Assembly (NCBI GenBank): GCA_000403495.2
Contig: KE159810.1
Span: forward strand, 1,012,951-1,076,950
DNA: 64,000 nucleotides
Direction: 5' to 3'
Source of the DNA: Lachnospiraceae bacterium 10-1
GTDB lineage: Bacteria > Bacillota > Clostridia > Lachnospirales > Lachnospiraceae
In this document: piece after piece, positions 26,004 through 35,678 of the stretch
Layout of the letters: each line of letters begins with the position of its first letter
How positions within the stretch are numbered: the first letter of the stretch is position 1
Program-made: the position numbers and the translations under genes
The notes under the pieces: generated by a model
Seen by the model: only the letters and a program-made list of their open reading frames with translations
What the model was told of the DNA's origin: nothing
Databases searched by the model: none

Positions 26004-26456
26004 TTAACCTTTCATTTCCGTTACTTTAACCTTCAGCTTACCTGTCACCTTTGGATGCAGCTTTACAGCAACTTCATATACACCAAAATTTTTGATTTGC
26101 TCCGGAAGAATAATTTTCTTCTTGTCGATTTCCTTGCCGCACTGCTGTTTATAACCCTGTGCAATCTCCTTACTGGAAACAGAGCCAAAGGTTCTTCCCC
26201 CTTCACCAGCTTTGATGGACAATACCACTTCATCCTCTTCCATTGCTTTGGCAAAAGCTTTCGCATCGTCAAGAAGCTGCTTTGCCTTTTTTTCGTCATT
26301 TGCCTTTCTCAACTTAAGATCATTTAAGTTCTGATTGGTTGCTTCTATTCCCAATTTCTTAGGCAATATGAAATTTCTCGCATATCCGTCATTTACATTA
26401 ACAATTTCATCCTTTTTTCCAAGACTCTTAACGTCCTCTAATAAAATAACTTTCAT
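26004..26456 (-). CDS. rplI: 50S ribosomal protein L9
   Basis: This 150-residue protein is the two-domain L9. The N-terminal RNA-binding part [33 protein letters not shown] is joined by a charged helix to the C-terminal domain [20 protein letters not shown] 26456 gives the standard start; a TTG six bases upstream would add two residues. It lies between gdpP and dnaB on the same strand with short gaps, the usual operon. Confidence 0.96.
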   Translation of the reverse strand: MKVILLEDVKSLGKKDEIVNVNDGYARNFILPKKLGIEATNQNLNDLKLRKANDEKKAKQLLDDAKAFAKAMEEDEVVLSIKAGEGGRTFGSVSSKEIAQGYKQQCGKEIDKKKIILPEQIKNFGVYEVAVKLHPKVTGKLKVKVTEMKG

Positions 26457-26494
26457 ATCCAACCTACACCTTTCTGCATTTACTGCCTGATACG

Positions 26495-28558
26495 CTAGTC
26501 TACCGCAAGATCGCCCTCTTCAAGCATTTTATCTAATGTTCCTTTTAGAAGTCCGATTCCTTCAGCTATAGAAACTCCATTTAGCTGGCAGCCTGCTGTT
26601 CCTAAATGGCCGCCGCCTCCCATCTTTTCCATAATAATCTGAACATTTACTTCGTCTATTGACCTGGCACTGATAAAAATCTGGTTCTGATACTCTGTCA
26701 GTACAAAACTGGCCTTTACTCCTCTTATGTTAAGCAATTCATTGGCTGCCTGCGCCCCCACTACGGTAGGGCTTTGTATATCCTCGCTGGTACAGGTAGA
26801 AATTGCAAAAGAGTTGCGGTAAATTTCTGCCTGGCTGACTGCGTCTGCCTTGGCTTTATATTCAGTGGCATTTTCCCTGAAAAGCTTACGGACTCTGGTT
26901 ACATCCGCACCGTTTCTTCGAAGGAATGCCGCTGCCTCAAAGGTTCTTACACCTGTTTTTGTCATAAAATTGTTGGTATCAATCATAATACCGGAATACA
27001 TACAATCTGCTTCCTCAGCAGTAATACGAATATTTTCTCCAATATACTGTAATATCTCGGAAACCATCTCGCAGGCGGAAGATGCATAAGGCTCCACATA
27101 GGAAAGTGTTGCATTTTCAATAATCTCTGATCCCTGTCTGTGGTGGTCTAAAACCACAATTGATTTACATACCCGCAAAAGTTCAGGGCATTCCGTTATA
27201 CTGGGCTTATTCACATCCACCACTACAAGCACCGTATTGTTTCCGGCCAGTTCCAGCGCTTGCTGGCTTCCAACAATCATATCATCATGATACTCTTCAT
27301 GGCTTTTAAACATATCTACCACAGGGTGCATGGATGTGCTCACATCATTAAGAACAATGCTTGCTTTCCGGTCCAGAGTGGTTGCAATTCGATAGATGCC
27401 TACTGCTGCTCCAAAGCTGTCCACATCAGCAATCCTGTGCCCCATAATAATTACCCGTTCTTTGGTGGATATAATTTCACGCAGCGCCTGTGCCTTTACT
27501 CTTGCTTTTACTCTGGTATTCTTCTCCACCTGCTGGCTCTTTCCACCATAATAAACAACATTTTCCGGTGTCTTAACTACCGCCTGATCACCCCCGCGTC
27601 CAAGCGCCAAATCAATAGCGTTGCGGGCAAACTCATAATTCTGTGCATAAGAAAGACCATCCAGGCCAAGGCCGATACTGATAGTTACTGCCATTTCGTT
27701 TCCTATATTTACCGTTTTAACATCCTCCAGAATATCAAACTTGCTGGCCATCAAAAGCTCTGTCGCCTTTTTGCGGAGGATAATCATATACTTGTCTTTC
27801 TCAATCTTTTTACAGATTCCGTCAAGGGCTGAAATATATTTATTTACCTTCCGGTCTATCAGGGCAATCAGCAGGGAGCGCCTTACTTCCTCCACACTCT
27901 CAAGCGCCTCGTCATAATTGTCAAGATACACCATGCCTACCGCAAGACTCTGATCATCCACTTCCTGAAGCGCAATCCGAAGTGCAGTCTCATCAAACAA
28001 ATAAAAAGCTATTAAATATCCCCTGTAATCATCTGCCTCAAAAATATCACTGCTTTCCACTACCTCACGCATAGAGATCTTGCGCATCTTAGCTGTAAAA
28101 TTTCTATCCTCAAAAACTATATCTACTTCCGAAAATTCTGTTTCTTCAGGCAGCTTTTCCTTTGTAATGGAGGGGAAAAGCGACGTAATTGACTTTCTGT
28201 ATCCCTTTTCCTTATGCACCACTTTTTCAAAAGCTGCATTGGTCCAGATAATCCTCCCATCATCATCCAGCATGGCATATGGAATTTCAAACTCTCTAAG
28301 CAGTACCTTCTGGACTTGTCCATACTGAGTCGCAAAACTTACCAGTTCATTAATAATAACCGGTTTATTATAAAATTGAAGTGACAAAACCACCGCAAAA
28401 TAAAGTAGCGCAAAACAGGTCACTACCAAACCGGCCGGTACATTAATCAGATACACAATCAGATTGACCAGTACCAGTAAAAATCCCAAATATAAAGAAG
28501 TCTGTACATATCTTTTCAGCCTTCCCTTTAACTTAATTCTGCTTTTTGATGGAGACAT
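26495..28558 (-). CDS. gdpP: Cyclic-di-AMP phosphodiesterase GdpP
   Basis: This 687-residue membrane protein degrades c-di-AMP. It has two N-terminal helices (about 20-60), a PAS-like domain (about 75-150), a degenerate GGDEF domain (about 180-320), and a C-terminal DHH/DHHA1 phosphodiesterase (about 360-680). Metal-binding motifs are [14 protein letters not shown] (a DHH subfamily variant), VVDVNKP and [21 protein letters not shown] is the DHHA1 end. It heads the gdpP-rplI-dnaB group. The ribosome binding site is modest. Confidence 0.95.
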   Translation of the reverse strand: MSPSKSRIKLKGRLKRYVQTSLYLGFLLVLVNLIVYLINVPAGLVVTCFALLYFAVVLSLQFYNKPVIINELVSFATQYGQVQKVLLREFEIPYAMLDDDGRIIWTNAAFEKVVHKEKGYRKSITSLFPSITKEKLPEETEFSEVDIVFEDRNFTAKMRKISMREVVESSDIFEADDYRGYLIAFYLFDETALRIALQEVDDQSLAVGMVYLDNYDEALESVEEVRRSLLIALIDRKVNKYISALDGICKKIEKDKYMIILRKKATELLMASKFDILEDVKTVNIGNEMAVTISIGLGLDGLSYAQNYEFARNAIDLALGRGGDQAVVKTPENVVYYGGKSQQVEKNTRVKARVKAQALREIISTKERVIIMGHRIADVDSFGAAVGIYRIATTLDRKASIVLNDVSTSMHPVVDMFKSHEEYHDDMIVGSQQALELAGNNTVLVVVDVNKPSITECPELLRVCKSIVVLDHHRQGSEIIENATLSYVEPYASSACEMVSEILQYIGENIRITAEEADCMYSGIMIDTNNFMTKTGVRTFEAAAFLRRNGADVTRVRKLFRENATEYKAKADAVSQAEIYRNSFAISTCTSEDIQSPTVVGAQAANELLNIRGVKASFVLTEYQNQIFISARSIDEVNVQIIMEKMGGGGHLGTAGCQLNGVSIAEGIGLLKGTLDKMLEEGDLAVD

Positions 28559-28706
28559 TGCAAAAAGTACCCTTCTTATCCGTTGTTTGATTATTAATTG
28601 ATACAGCTTAAAATATACATATTAGTATATCATTTTTTTCTAAAAGTTTCCACCTTATTATTCAGATGCTTTTAGACATGTTTTTATCTTTTTCGCGTTT
28701 TATCTT

Positions 28707-29765
28707 TTAAGTTATAAAGAAATTCAGGTAATAGGTAACCGGAAACATGAAGGAAATCCAGTCAGCTCCAGGCAGATATCTTCCTATCTTTATAAAAACA
28801 GGGCAAAACAAGCAGCAGCCCAAAAGAACGGCGGGAAGCAGCCCATACAGAACTTTACTTTTTTTAATAAAAAGCTGCAAAGCTCTCAAATAACCCTCCA
28901 GAACCAGCGCATAAATAAAAAGTCCCTGTATTTCATTTAAAACTCCACTGCCCATCCCTGATAAAAAAATGCATATGCCGCCGGTAAGAATGCTCCCAAG
29001 GACTGTTACATGAATACATCCTGATCTGAATATCCTTCCTGATTTTTCTGGAAGAATTTGATAAAGAGTCCTTTGATCCAGAATATTTCCAAACCCTAAA
29101 AGACACATAAAAAATATAATTACACCGATGATCCCCCGCAACGTATTTAAATTTTCCGGCCTTTCCGCCTCTTTTTCTTCTACCGTTTCATATACAAAGT
29201 GAAAAGTGCTTCCATTCCCTGCGTACTGTTTATTAAGGGCAAGCACTCTCTCCCTGGCTGCCTGCAGTTCCCCTCTTTCCAAAAAGTGATTTTCTTCCAA
29301 ATATGTTCTTAAAATATCCTCTGACAGGATTTCAAACAGTTCAGAAAAAACCACCTCATAAGAAATCTTATGTGCGGAGGATGCCGGCGAGCAATACAGG
29401 ATAATCTGACGCACCTTTCTCCCTCTTAGAATATTTTCATAAAATCCTTCCGGAAATACATATCCGCACTCTAACGTTCCGTTTTCTATCTGCCTTATCA
29501 TTTCCTCTTCGTCCTGGCATGTCTGAAATCTGAAAATCCCTTCCACGCTTTCTAATTTATCAAGCAATTCCCTGCCTTTTTCATCTTCAGCATAGCCACC
29601 GACTGCTATCCCCTGTATCTTATCTTCCACAGGATTTATATAAAAATACATTCTCATTACCATCATGCTAAAGACAAACACCAGCATCCAGCTTTTAAAT
29701 TTAATAAAATACTGCTTCCAGCAGATCAGATAAATCCTGATTCTATGACTGTTTCTTATTTTCAT
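28707..29765 (-). CDS. ABC-2 type transporter permease (second)
   Basis: This 352-residue permease has one N-terminal helix (about 28-45), a soluble extracellular region of about 165 residues (VEDKIQGIAVGGYAEDEKGRELLDKLESVEG), and five C-terminal helices. This is the exporter layout of ABC-2 and YhgE-like proteins. The companion permease starts upstream and the ATPase leads the three-gene unit. Exported substrate is unknown; such systems often move peptides or lipids. The start follows the previous stop by about 11 bp with a weak site. Confidence 0.8.
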   Translation of the reverse strand: MKIRNSHRIRIYLICWKQYFIKFKSWMLVFVFSMMVMRMYFYINPVEDKIQGIAVGGYAEDEKGRELLDKLESVEGIFRFQTCQDEEEMIRQIENGTLECGYVFPEGFYENILRGRKVRQIILYCSPASSAHKISYEVVFSELFEILSEDILRTYLEENHFLERGELQAARERVLALNKQYAGNGSTFHFVYETVEEKEAERPENLNTLRGIIGVIIFFMCLLGFGNILDQRTLYQILPEKSGRIFRSGCIHVTVLGSILTGGICIFLSGMGSGVLNEIQGLFIYALVLEGYLRALQLFIKKSKVLYGLLPAVLLGCCLFCPVFIKIGRYLPGADWISFMFPVTYYLNFFIT

Positions 29766-29776
29766 ATTTTAACCCG

Positions 29777-30994
29777 CTATTTTTCTGCCGCCTTTCTGAC
29801 TTTTGCTGCCAATACTCCTACTATCAAAAAAAGTACAAGCTGTACAATCAGTTCCAAAACCGCCCCGCTGCCTATTCGTCCCTGCAGGAACATCCCTGTT
29901 TTTTCCATCCATCCTCTATAAAAAAATCTGCTCCCTGCCTGTTCCATCCAAACCGGAAGAAACGCCGGCGGAAGGAATCCCCCTGATGCAAATATAAATG
30001 CAAGCAGTACCATAAAGCATACGCCGATTCCTCCTGCGCTGTTTCCCGTAATCTGAATCAGCATCTTTAAAAAACAGGCGAGCACAAGCCACATACCTGT
30101 CAAAAAAAACCATGTGCCTGCTGCCTGAAAAGTGCTATCTTTGCTGTGAGACAAAATGAAAAAGACCGGCAGGCTTACCAACATGCCAAAAAAAGAAAAA
30201 ACAAAAGCAAAAGCACCTGTTTCAATCAAATACTGCTCTCCTGTAAAAAGCCTTTTCAGGCACAACATTTTTTTCCGACTGCACGCTTTTACCTGCACAT
30301 ACCGTCCAAAGGAAAGTCCCGCAAAAGATAAAAAAGCAAAAACAAATGAAATTCCATAGTAATCTGAAAATGATGTTCCTTTTATAGCTGTCACTTCTTC
30401 CCTGTGAAAAACAGATGCCCTTCCCAGGGCATACCCCAAGTATGCCTCATTTAAATAGTCTTCCGTCTGTTGAAGACGATCCTGCATTCCTTTCTCCATG
30501 CAAAAGGCATCTGCCGCATAAATTCCTGCCTGGGCTGTGGTTAAAAGCTTTGCTCCTGCCTGGGCAAGTTGGGCAAAAACTAAAGTTTCCGCCTGATTAT
30601 ATCCGTCGCCAAGCAAAATAGATGGAGAAAGATTTTCTCCCGATAATATACTGTCTACCATACCGTCCGGAATTATCACTGCTCCATAAAGCTCTCCTTT
30701 TTCCACCTGCTTCCTTGCTTCTCCTTCAGAGAGCAGTTCCAAAGAAACCGTACCTTCTAAGCTGTCCATAGACTGTACAAACTGAACCAGCATTTTAGTC
30801 ATCAGCTCTTCCCCCTCAACCACCACTCCGGCCTTGATTTTTCCAATCACTTTATCAGCATACACTGCCTTTGAGGCATAGATTCCTACCCCAACAGCAA
30901 TCAAGCCAAAAAGAAGAGTTTCTAACAAAACAAACGGAAGCATTCCCACAAATCTTTTTATTTCCAGTTTTAATAACGTCAGCCTGCAATACAT
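29777..30994 (-). CDS. ABC-2 type transporter permease (first)
   Basis: This 405-residue permease has one N-terminal helix, a soluble extracellular region of about 140 residues (KAVYADKVIGKIKAGVVVEGEE), then five helices. It matches its neighbour in plan, so the pair probably forms a heterodimeric channel. ATG 30994 has AGGAG five bases upstream; an ATG at 31009 that overlaps the ATPase stop (ATGA) is an alternative. No substrate can be inferred. Confidence 0.8.
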   Translation of the reverse strand: MYCRLTLLKLEIKRFVGMLPFVLLETLLFGLIAVGVGIYASKAVYADKVIGKIKAGVVVEGEELMTKMLVQFVQSMDSLEGTVSLELLSEGEARKQVEKGELYGAVIIPDGMVDSILSGENLSPSILLGDGYNQAETLVFAQLAQAGAKLLTTAQAGIYAADAFCMEKGMQDRLQQTEDYLNEAYLGYALGRASVFHREEVTAIKGTSFSDYYGISFVFAFLSFAGLSFGRYVQVKACSRKKMLCLKRLFTGEQYLIETGAFAFVFSFFGMLVSLPVFFILSHSKDSTFQAAGTWFFLTGMWLVLACFLKMLIQITGNSAGGIGVCFMVLLAFIFASGGFLPPAFLPVWMEQAGSRFFYRGWMEKTGMFLQGRIGSGAVLELIVQLVLFLIVGVLAAKVRKAAEK

Positions 30995-31005
30995 ACTTTC
31001 TCCTA

Positions 31006-31686
31006 TCATTTCATGTACTCAGATACTATTTTTTCTATTGTTTCTCCCTGCGGCACCTTTTGCGCAATCCCATTTTTAATTGCCCATAAGGACGCACAAC
31101 CGGCAATCTCTCCCTCATCATGGCTGCTTAGCAGCACACTTCCTCCCTTTGCGGTAAAGCTTCGGATGTATTCCCGCAATTCCTCTTTAAATACCAGATC
31201 AAGCGACGTGCTTGGTTCATCCATCAAAAGCAGAAAAGGCTGGTGAATAAGTGCACAAACAATATTTACTCTTTTGTTCATTCCCCCTGACAGGTGCTTA
31301 ACTTTCTTTCTATAAAAATCCTCTAACTGAAACTGCTCTCCCAGTCTCCTTAGTATTTCTTCATTTTTTTTGTGCTCTCCAAATGATGCCCACAGCTTCA
31401 AATTATCCTCTACCGTAAGCTCCGGAATCAGAACACTTTCCTGGGGAACATATCCAACATATCCGGCCAGTTGTGAAGACTGCCATTTCACCGGTTGATT
31501 ATTAATTAAAATTTCTCCTCCATCTGCCTTTTCAATACCCGCAAGGACCTTTAATAGTGTAGACTTGCCACAGCCATTTGCACCAATGATTCCCGTACAT
31601 TCCCCGGCCTTTATCATAAGGCTGATTTCTTTCAAAACTTTATTTTTTCTGTAACTTTTTTTAACATTTTTAATTTCTACTTCCAT
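31006..31686 (-). CDS. ABC transporter ATP-binding protein
   Basis: This 226-residue ATPase energises the two permeases downstream. Walker A is GANGCGKSTLL, the signature is LSGGMNKRVNIVCAL, and Walker B is FLLLMDEPSTSLD, with a switch histidine in SSHDEGEI. The start at 31686 follows AGGGG; ten extra in-frame codons upstream look spurious. Its stop overlaps the possible start of the first permease. It follows a terminator-like stem at 31725-31764. Confidence 0.93.
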   Translation of the reverse strand: MEVEIKNVKKSYRKNKVLKEISLMIKAGECTGIIGANGCGKSTLLKVLAGIEKADGGEILINNQPVKWQSSQLAGYVGYVPQESVLIPELTVEDNLKLWASFGEHKKNEEILRRLGEQFQLEDFYRKKVKHLSGGMNKRVNIVCALIHQPFLLLMDEPSTSLDLVFKEELREYIRSFTAKGGSVLLSSHDEGEIAGCASLWAIKNGIAQKVPQGETIEKIVSEYMK

Positions 31687-31724
31687 GAATCTTCCCCTTC
31701 GCTGCAAATCATCCATATGTAAAT

Positions 31725-31764
31725 ATGATAATAGGGCAGCGATGACTCACTGCCCTATTATCAT
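31725..31764 (-). terminator. 15-bp hairpin between two minus-strand units
   Basis: A perfect 15-bp stem, 31725-31739 with 31750-31764, has a 10-nt loop. A long T run is missing on the minus strand, so termination may be partial. It separates the anchored unknown protein gene from the ABC unit. Confidence 0.7.
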
Positions 31765-31791
31765 AATACAAAATAAAATCACTGTCCAATT

Positions 31792-33297
31792 TTAATACAT
31801 ACTGTAAATAATTTCACCTAAAATATCATAATATTCATCCTCTGTCATTTCCAGCAAATTAAAATCATCACCCTCAGGACGGACTATCTCGCCACACTCA
31901 TTGGAAATAACAAGATCTCCGTAAAGTATTTCTTCATAATCTATTTCCACACCATAGATTTCTATTTCCAACTCACTTCCGGGATCCGACATGTAAAGAT
32001 TGCCGTTAAAGAAGATTTCATCGTAATAATCGTATGCTTCCACCTCCAGATCACCATTTCCCGTATCGTACTCAATATCCAGATAAAGTGTTTCATAGTC
32101 AAGTCCAAGGGTATAGTTTGCAGTATAAAGACCTTTTCTCTTGTCACCATTTCTGGCAGCATAAATTTCATATCCATCTACCATTAAAGTAAGATTTGTA
32201 TTTTCAAGAGGGAAATTTCCTCCCTTTATATTCCACTCAAAATAATTGTCCCTGTCTTTCTCATAGGAAATCCGGGCAATCAGACCATCATGCAGATAAA
32301 AACAAATCTCAATATCCTCTTTTATTTTTTCTGCTGCTTCATCTGCAAGGTTTTGAAGTTCCTTCGCCGGATCTATATATTCTAAAAGTTCATCAACGCT
32401 ATCATATCCTCCCTGCATTGCCAGAATCTGATTAAAATAGTTCTGAAAACCTTCGTTTTCTTCATAAACCTTTTTATAAGCAATAAAGAATTCTGCAATC
32501 TGCTTTGGCGTGACAATTACAGCATATCCCTTGCAGTTTACATCTTCACCATCTACCTCAAGCGTTTTACCGTCTATCTTTTTCACTTCAGCTTTTTGAT
32601 AAATAGATTTCACTGCTTCTAAAATATCTTTGCCGCCTTGTTCTACATCCCCTTCTGCGCCATTCAGCTCCTGCTCGCTTTGATTTAATATAATTAAGTT
32701 TTCAGCAATTTCCTCATCTATGATTCCCTCATCAACCAAGTTCCAAATATCTTCCTCCAGTGTTGCACGGTCTACGTAAAAAACATAATCCATCACATCC
32801 GGAAAGCTGAAGCTAAACTCTTTTTCATCTGTATAAAAGAGAGCTTCTATGGCATCAATTCCGTATAAGCCTGCACCCATATATAGACTGCTGACAGTAT
32901 CATCAATGTTGTACTCCACCTGCATATCAAGATCATCTAAAACGACAAGATCCGCCGAAACAGACATCTGTTTGTCTTTAAACATTTCCTTATATTCATC
33001 AAAATCCCAAACATCCTTTAAAGCATCACCGCTTTGAGTGAAGGTTGCCGCTATTGCCTCGGCAATTTCCTTTTTTCCACTGCCGCCGCCAAGCGTTCCG
33101 GTTGCAAAAGCTACTACCAGGAGAATTGCTACCAGAAGGACTAACGCTATAATCGGAATTATTATTTTAACTGAATTGTTTGGTTTTTTCTCCGGTGTCG
33201 GAGTAACTGGTCCTGCTGCAGGCTGATTCAATGTCACAGGCGCCGCCGGTTCAACTGATGTTGTAGTTTCAAATTCGTTGTTTTTCATTTCATCCAT
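31792..33297 (-). CDS. Membrane-anchored acidic protein of unknown function
   Basis: This 501-residue protein has a proline-rich N-terminal cytoplasmic tail (about 1-42), a single transmembrane helix (about 43-66, IIIPIIALVLLVAILLVVAFATG) and a long very acidic exterior domain with many D, E and Y residues and repeated EYDTGNGDLEVEAYDYYDE-like strands. GGGGGTG precedes the start. The exterior part looks beta-rich. No enzyme motif or Cys pair stands out. It sits between ribosomal and transporter genes with its own flanking terminators, so it is probably monocistronic. Confidence 0.65.
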   Translation of the reverse strand: MDEMKNNEFETTTSVEPAAPVTLNQPAAGPVTPTPEKKPNNSVKIIIPIIALVLLVAILLVVAFATGTLGGGSGKKEIAEAIAATFTQSGDALKDVWDFDEYKEMFKDKQMSVSADLVVLDDLDMQVEYNIDDTVSSLYMGAGLYGIDAIEALFYTDEKEFSFSFPDVMDYVFYVDRATLEEDIWNLVDEGIIDEEIAENLIILNQSEQELNGAEGDVEQGGKDILEAVKSIYQKAEVKKIDGKTLEVDGEDVNCKGYAVIVTPKQIAEFFIAYKKVYEENEGFQNYFNQILAMQGGYDSVDELLEYIDPAKELQNLADEAAEKIKEDIEICFYLHDGLIARISYEKDRDNYFEWNIKGGNFPLENTNLTLMVDGYEIYAARNGDKRKGLYTANYTLGLDYETLYLDIEYDTGNGDLEVEAYDYYDEIFFNGNLYMSDPGSELEIEIYGVEIDYEEILYGDLVISNECGEIVRPEGDDFNLLEMTEDEYYDILGEIIYSMY

Positions 33298-33344
33298 AAT
33301 TACACCCCCATACCTTTTCTGAAAAGATCATTTACACTATATAC

Positions 33345-33374
33345 AAAAGCGGCTGCCAGAACTGACAACCGCTT
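33345..33374 (-). terminator. Terminator-like hairpin after rpsR
   Basis: AAGCGG (33347-33352) pairs with CCGCTT (33369-33374), with a partly paired inner part. On the minus strand the stem ends in TTTTGTATAT. It closes the rpsF-ssb-rpsR unit. Confidence 0.65.
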
Positions 33375-33416
33375 ACTGTCAAATAAAATAGCTTTTTAGC
33401 TGCACCTTATTTCATA

Positions 33417-33680
33417 TTAATCACAAGTATAGGGCATAAGTGCAACGTGACGTGCTCTTTTAATTGCAACTGTCAAAGCCCTCTGATGCTTCGCACAGTT
33501 TCCCGTGATTCTTCTGGGAAGGATTTTTCCCCTCTCAGACACATATCTTTTTAACTTATTTACATCTTTGTAATCAATTACGTTATCTTTACCACAGAAC
33601 ACACAAACTTTTTTTCTTCTGCGCATTCCGCCTTTTTTTCTCATGGGAGAATCAGACTTCTCTGTTTTATTATATGCCAC
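33417..33680 (-). CDS. rpsR: 30S ribosomal protein S18
   Basis: This 87-residue S18 has a short lysine-rich lead. It carries [59 protein letters not shown], the full family signature. The CxxC pair followed by a distant C fits a zinc-binding S18 variant. It follows ssb by about 30 bp in the universal rpsF-ssb-rpsR order. Confidence 0.97.
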   Translation of the reverse strand: MAYNKTEKSDSPMRKKGGMRRRKKVCVFCGKDNVIDYKDVNKLKRYVSERGKILPRRITGNCAKHQRALTVAIKRARHVALMPYTCD

Positions 33681-33713
33681 GATTATTGCCTCCTATCTTA
33701 ATCAAACTTTAAT

Positions 33714-34154
33714 TTAGTTAAATGGCAGTTCCTCATCTATTCCATCAGGAATATTCATGAAACCGTCTCCTGCCTCCTGGGGCTGTGATGCTCTGCCGCC
33801 TGTATATCCCCCGTCATTTCCGGCATTGCTGTTCTTGCTTTCAGCAAATTCCTGGTCTTCCACCACAACATCAGTGGTGTACACCTTCACACCATCTCTA
33901 TTGGTATAACTTCCCGTCTGAATGCGGCCTGTAACTAAAACCTTGGTTCCTTTTCTGAAATACTTTTCTGCAAACTCACCTGCCCTGCCAAAGGCTACGC
34001 ACTGAATGAAATCTGCTGAATTGTCTTCATTGTTACGGTTGAACCTGCGGTCTACCGCAAGTGTATACCTGGCAACCGCTGTTGCACTTTCGCCCTGTGA
34101 ATATCTCACTTCAGGATCTCTTGTTAAACGCCCCATAAGTATTACTTTATTCAT
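33714..34154 (-). CDS. ssb: Single-stranded DNA-binding protein
   Basis: This 146-residue SSB binds single-stranded DNA during replication and repair. The OB fold is clear (MNKVILMGRLTRDPEVRYS ... ADFIQCVAFGRAGEFAEKYFRKGTKVLVTGRIQTGSYTNRDGVKVYTTDVVVEDQEF). A Gly/Gln-rich linker leads to the acidic tail EELPF for partner proteins. ATG 34154 is the proper start; an upstream in-frame extension is spurious. It lies between rpsF and rpsR. Confidence 0.97.
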   Translation of the reverse strand: MNKVILMGRLTRDPEVRYSQGESATAVARYTLAVDRRFNRNNEDNSADFIQCVAFGRAGEFAEKYFRKGTKVLVTGRIQTGSYTNRDGVKVYTTDVVVEDQEFAESKNSNAGNDGGYTGGRASQPQEAGDGFMNIPDGIDEELPFN

Positions 34155-34188
34155 ACCTGCCTCTACTTTCCTGCATATCTTATATGCT

Positions 34189-34479
34189 TTATGCTTCGTC
34201 CTGTCTAACGCATAAGAATCTGATAACATTGTCCATAATGCGAATACGATTTTCGATTTCGATAGGAGCTGTAGCTTCGGCATCAAACTGAATGAAGTAA
34301 TAGAAAGCTTCTTTCATCTTCTGAACTTCATAAGCAAGTCTCTTCTTGCCCCAGTCGTCAACATTGGTGATCGTACCACCGAATCTTTCGATAAGAGCTT
34401 TACATTTATCCACTACTGCTGCTCTTTCCTCGTCTTCGATTTTCGCACTAACAACAACGGCTAATTCATATTTGTTCAT
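34189..34479 (-). CDS. rpsF: 30S ribosomal protein S6
   Basis: This 96-residue S6 has the expected ferredoxin-like fold: MNKYELAVVVSAKIEDEERAAVVDKCKALIERFGGTITNVDDWGKKRLAYEVQKMKEAFYYFIQFDAEATAPIEIENRIRIMDNVIRFLCVR. AAAAGGAGG precedes it. It binds S18 in the ribosome, and its own mRNA leader may be a regulatory target. First gene of the rpsF-ssb-rpsR operon. Confidence 0.97.
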   Translation of the reverse strand: MNKYELAVVVSAKIEDEERAAVVDKCKALIERFGGTITNVDDWGKKRLAYEVQKMKEAFYYFIQFDAEATAPIEIENRIRIMDNVIRFLCVRQDEA

Positions 34480-34489
34480 GTTAGTTTAC

Positions 34490-34608
34490 CTCCTTTTGGT
34501 CTCTGGCCCCCGTCTGCCGGGAGCAAGGAATGTGTTTTCTCCGCTGCATGCGGAGTGTGAAAACATATCACGGAGTAATATCATACCATGATTTTCTTAA
34601 TTTTTCAA
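34490..34608 (-). promoter_or_regulatory. rpsF promoter and structured leader
   Basis: On the minus strand TTGAAA (34603-34608) and TATGAT (34580-34585) are spaced by 17 bp. The leader then forms a stem, CTCCGC/GCGGAG, flanked by GTTTTC/GAAAAC, and a second C/G-rich stem near 34503-34520. rpsF operons are known to carry an S6:S18-binding leader; the position and the CCG elements fit, but no exact match was proven. Confidence 0.5.
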
Positions 34609-34660
34609 GGGGTTGGACATATTTTCTCTTTAGACAGACTCAAAGTCCTGATGTCCGGTG

Positions 34661-34849
34661 CTAACTGTTCTGGTCATGACATATCTTCCTCACATTTTTT
34701 TCCACCTGTTTACGGGCAATCATAATCTGATGCCCGCAGCCTGCACATTTTAAACGAAAGTCTGCTCCAACACGTAAAACCTCCCACTCAAAACTGCCGC
34801 ATGGATGCTTTTTTTTCAATGTAAGTCTGTCACCTGTCTGAATGTTCAT
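34661..34849 (-). CDS. DUF951 domain protein
   Basis: This 62-residue protein reads MNIQTGDRLTLKKKHPCGSFEWEVLRVGADFRLKCAGCGHQIMIARKQVEKNVRKI, the complete DUF951 pattern. It has a C ... CxxC set that could bind zinc, and a basic face. The family is common in Firmicutes and often near rpsF; the function is unknown. It lies just upstream of the rpsF unit on the same strand. Confidence 0.9.
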   Translation of the reverse strand: MNIQTGDRLTLKKKHPCGSFEWEVLRVGADFRLKCAGCGHQIMIARKQVEKNVRKICHDQNS

Positions 34850-34891
34850 ATCAAAATGCCCTTTCTGACTGCTTTAATTTAAATCCTGTTT

Positions 34892-35608
34892 TCACAAGGC
34901 TCCAAAAATTTCACCAATGCTTCCCTGTACCACTAAGTCTGCCGCATCATCTCTTGCAGTAGGTGTTTTATTAATTAGAACCAGCTTATTTCCGTCATAA
35001 TAATCTATTAGTCCTGCTGCCGGATAAACCACAAGTGACGTTCCTCCAATAATCAATACATCTGCATTACGGATATAGCTCACTGCATCTTTAAGTGTCT
35101 TATCATCAAGGCCTTCCTCATATAAAACCACATCCGGTTTCACTGCCCCGCCGCACGCGTCACATTTAGGCACCCCTTCTGCGTGAAGCATATATTCCGC
35201 ATCAAAAAACTTCCCACAGCGTTCACAATAGTTGCGAAGCACACTTCCATGAAGTTCAAGTACCTTTCTGCTTCCTGCCGCCTGATGAAGACCATCTATA
35301 TTTTGAGTGATTACAGCTTTCAGCTTTCCTTCCTGCTCCCATCTGGCCAGCTTTAAATGTGCTGCATTGGGCTTTGCATCAAGGCAGAGCATTTTATCTT
35401 TGTAAAAACGAAAAAACTCCTCCGGCTTGTTTCTGTAAAAGGTGTGACTTAAAATAGTTTCCGGAGGATAATCGTATTTCTGATTATACAAACCATCCAC
35501 ACTTCTGAAATCGGGAATGCCGCTTTCCGTTGAGACGCCTGCCCCGCCAAAAAATACAATGTTTTTGCTGCTATCTACTATTTCTTTTAATTTTTCAATC
35601 TGATCCAT
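34892..35608 (-). CDS. cobB: NAD-dependent protein deacylase (sirtuin)
   Basis: This 238-residue sirtuin removes acyl groups from lysines using NAD. The NAD pocket is GAGVSTESGIPDFRS and TQNIDGLHQAAG; the catalytic histidine is in LELHGS. Zinc is held by CERCGKF ... CDACGG. The length fits the bacterial CobB class. It is monocistronic or paired with DUF951 downstream on the same strand. Confidence 0.94.
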   Translation of the reverse strand: MDQIEKLKEIVDSSKNIVFFGGAGVSTESGIPDFRSVDGLYNQKYDYPPETILSHTFYRNKPEEFFRFYKDKMLCLDAKPNAAHLKLARWEQEGKLKAVITQNIDGLHQAAGSRKVLELHGSVLRNYCERCGKFFDAEYMLHAEGVPKCDACGGAVKPDVVLYEEGLDDKTLKDAVSYIRNADVLIIGGTSLVVYPAAGLIDYYDGNKLVLINKTPTARDDAADLVVQGSIGEIFGAL

Positions 35609-35678
35609 AGCATTGTCCCTCCCCTTATGTGATTTATATTGTCATTATATCATGTTTTTTGAATTAGTTAATAAAGCA

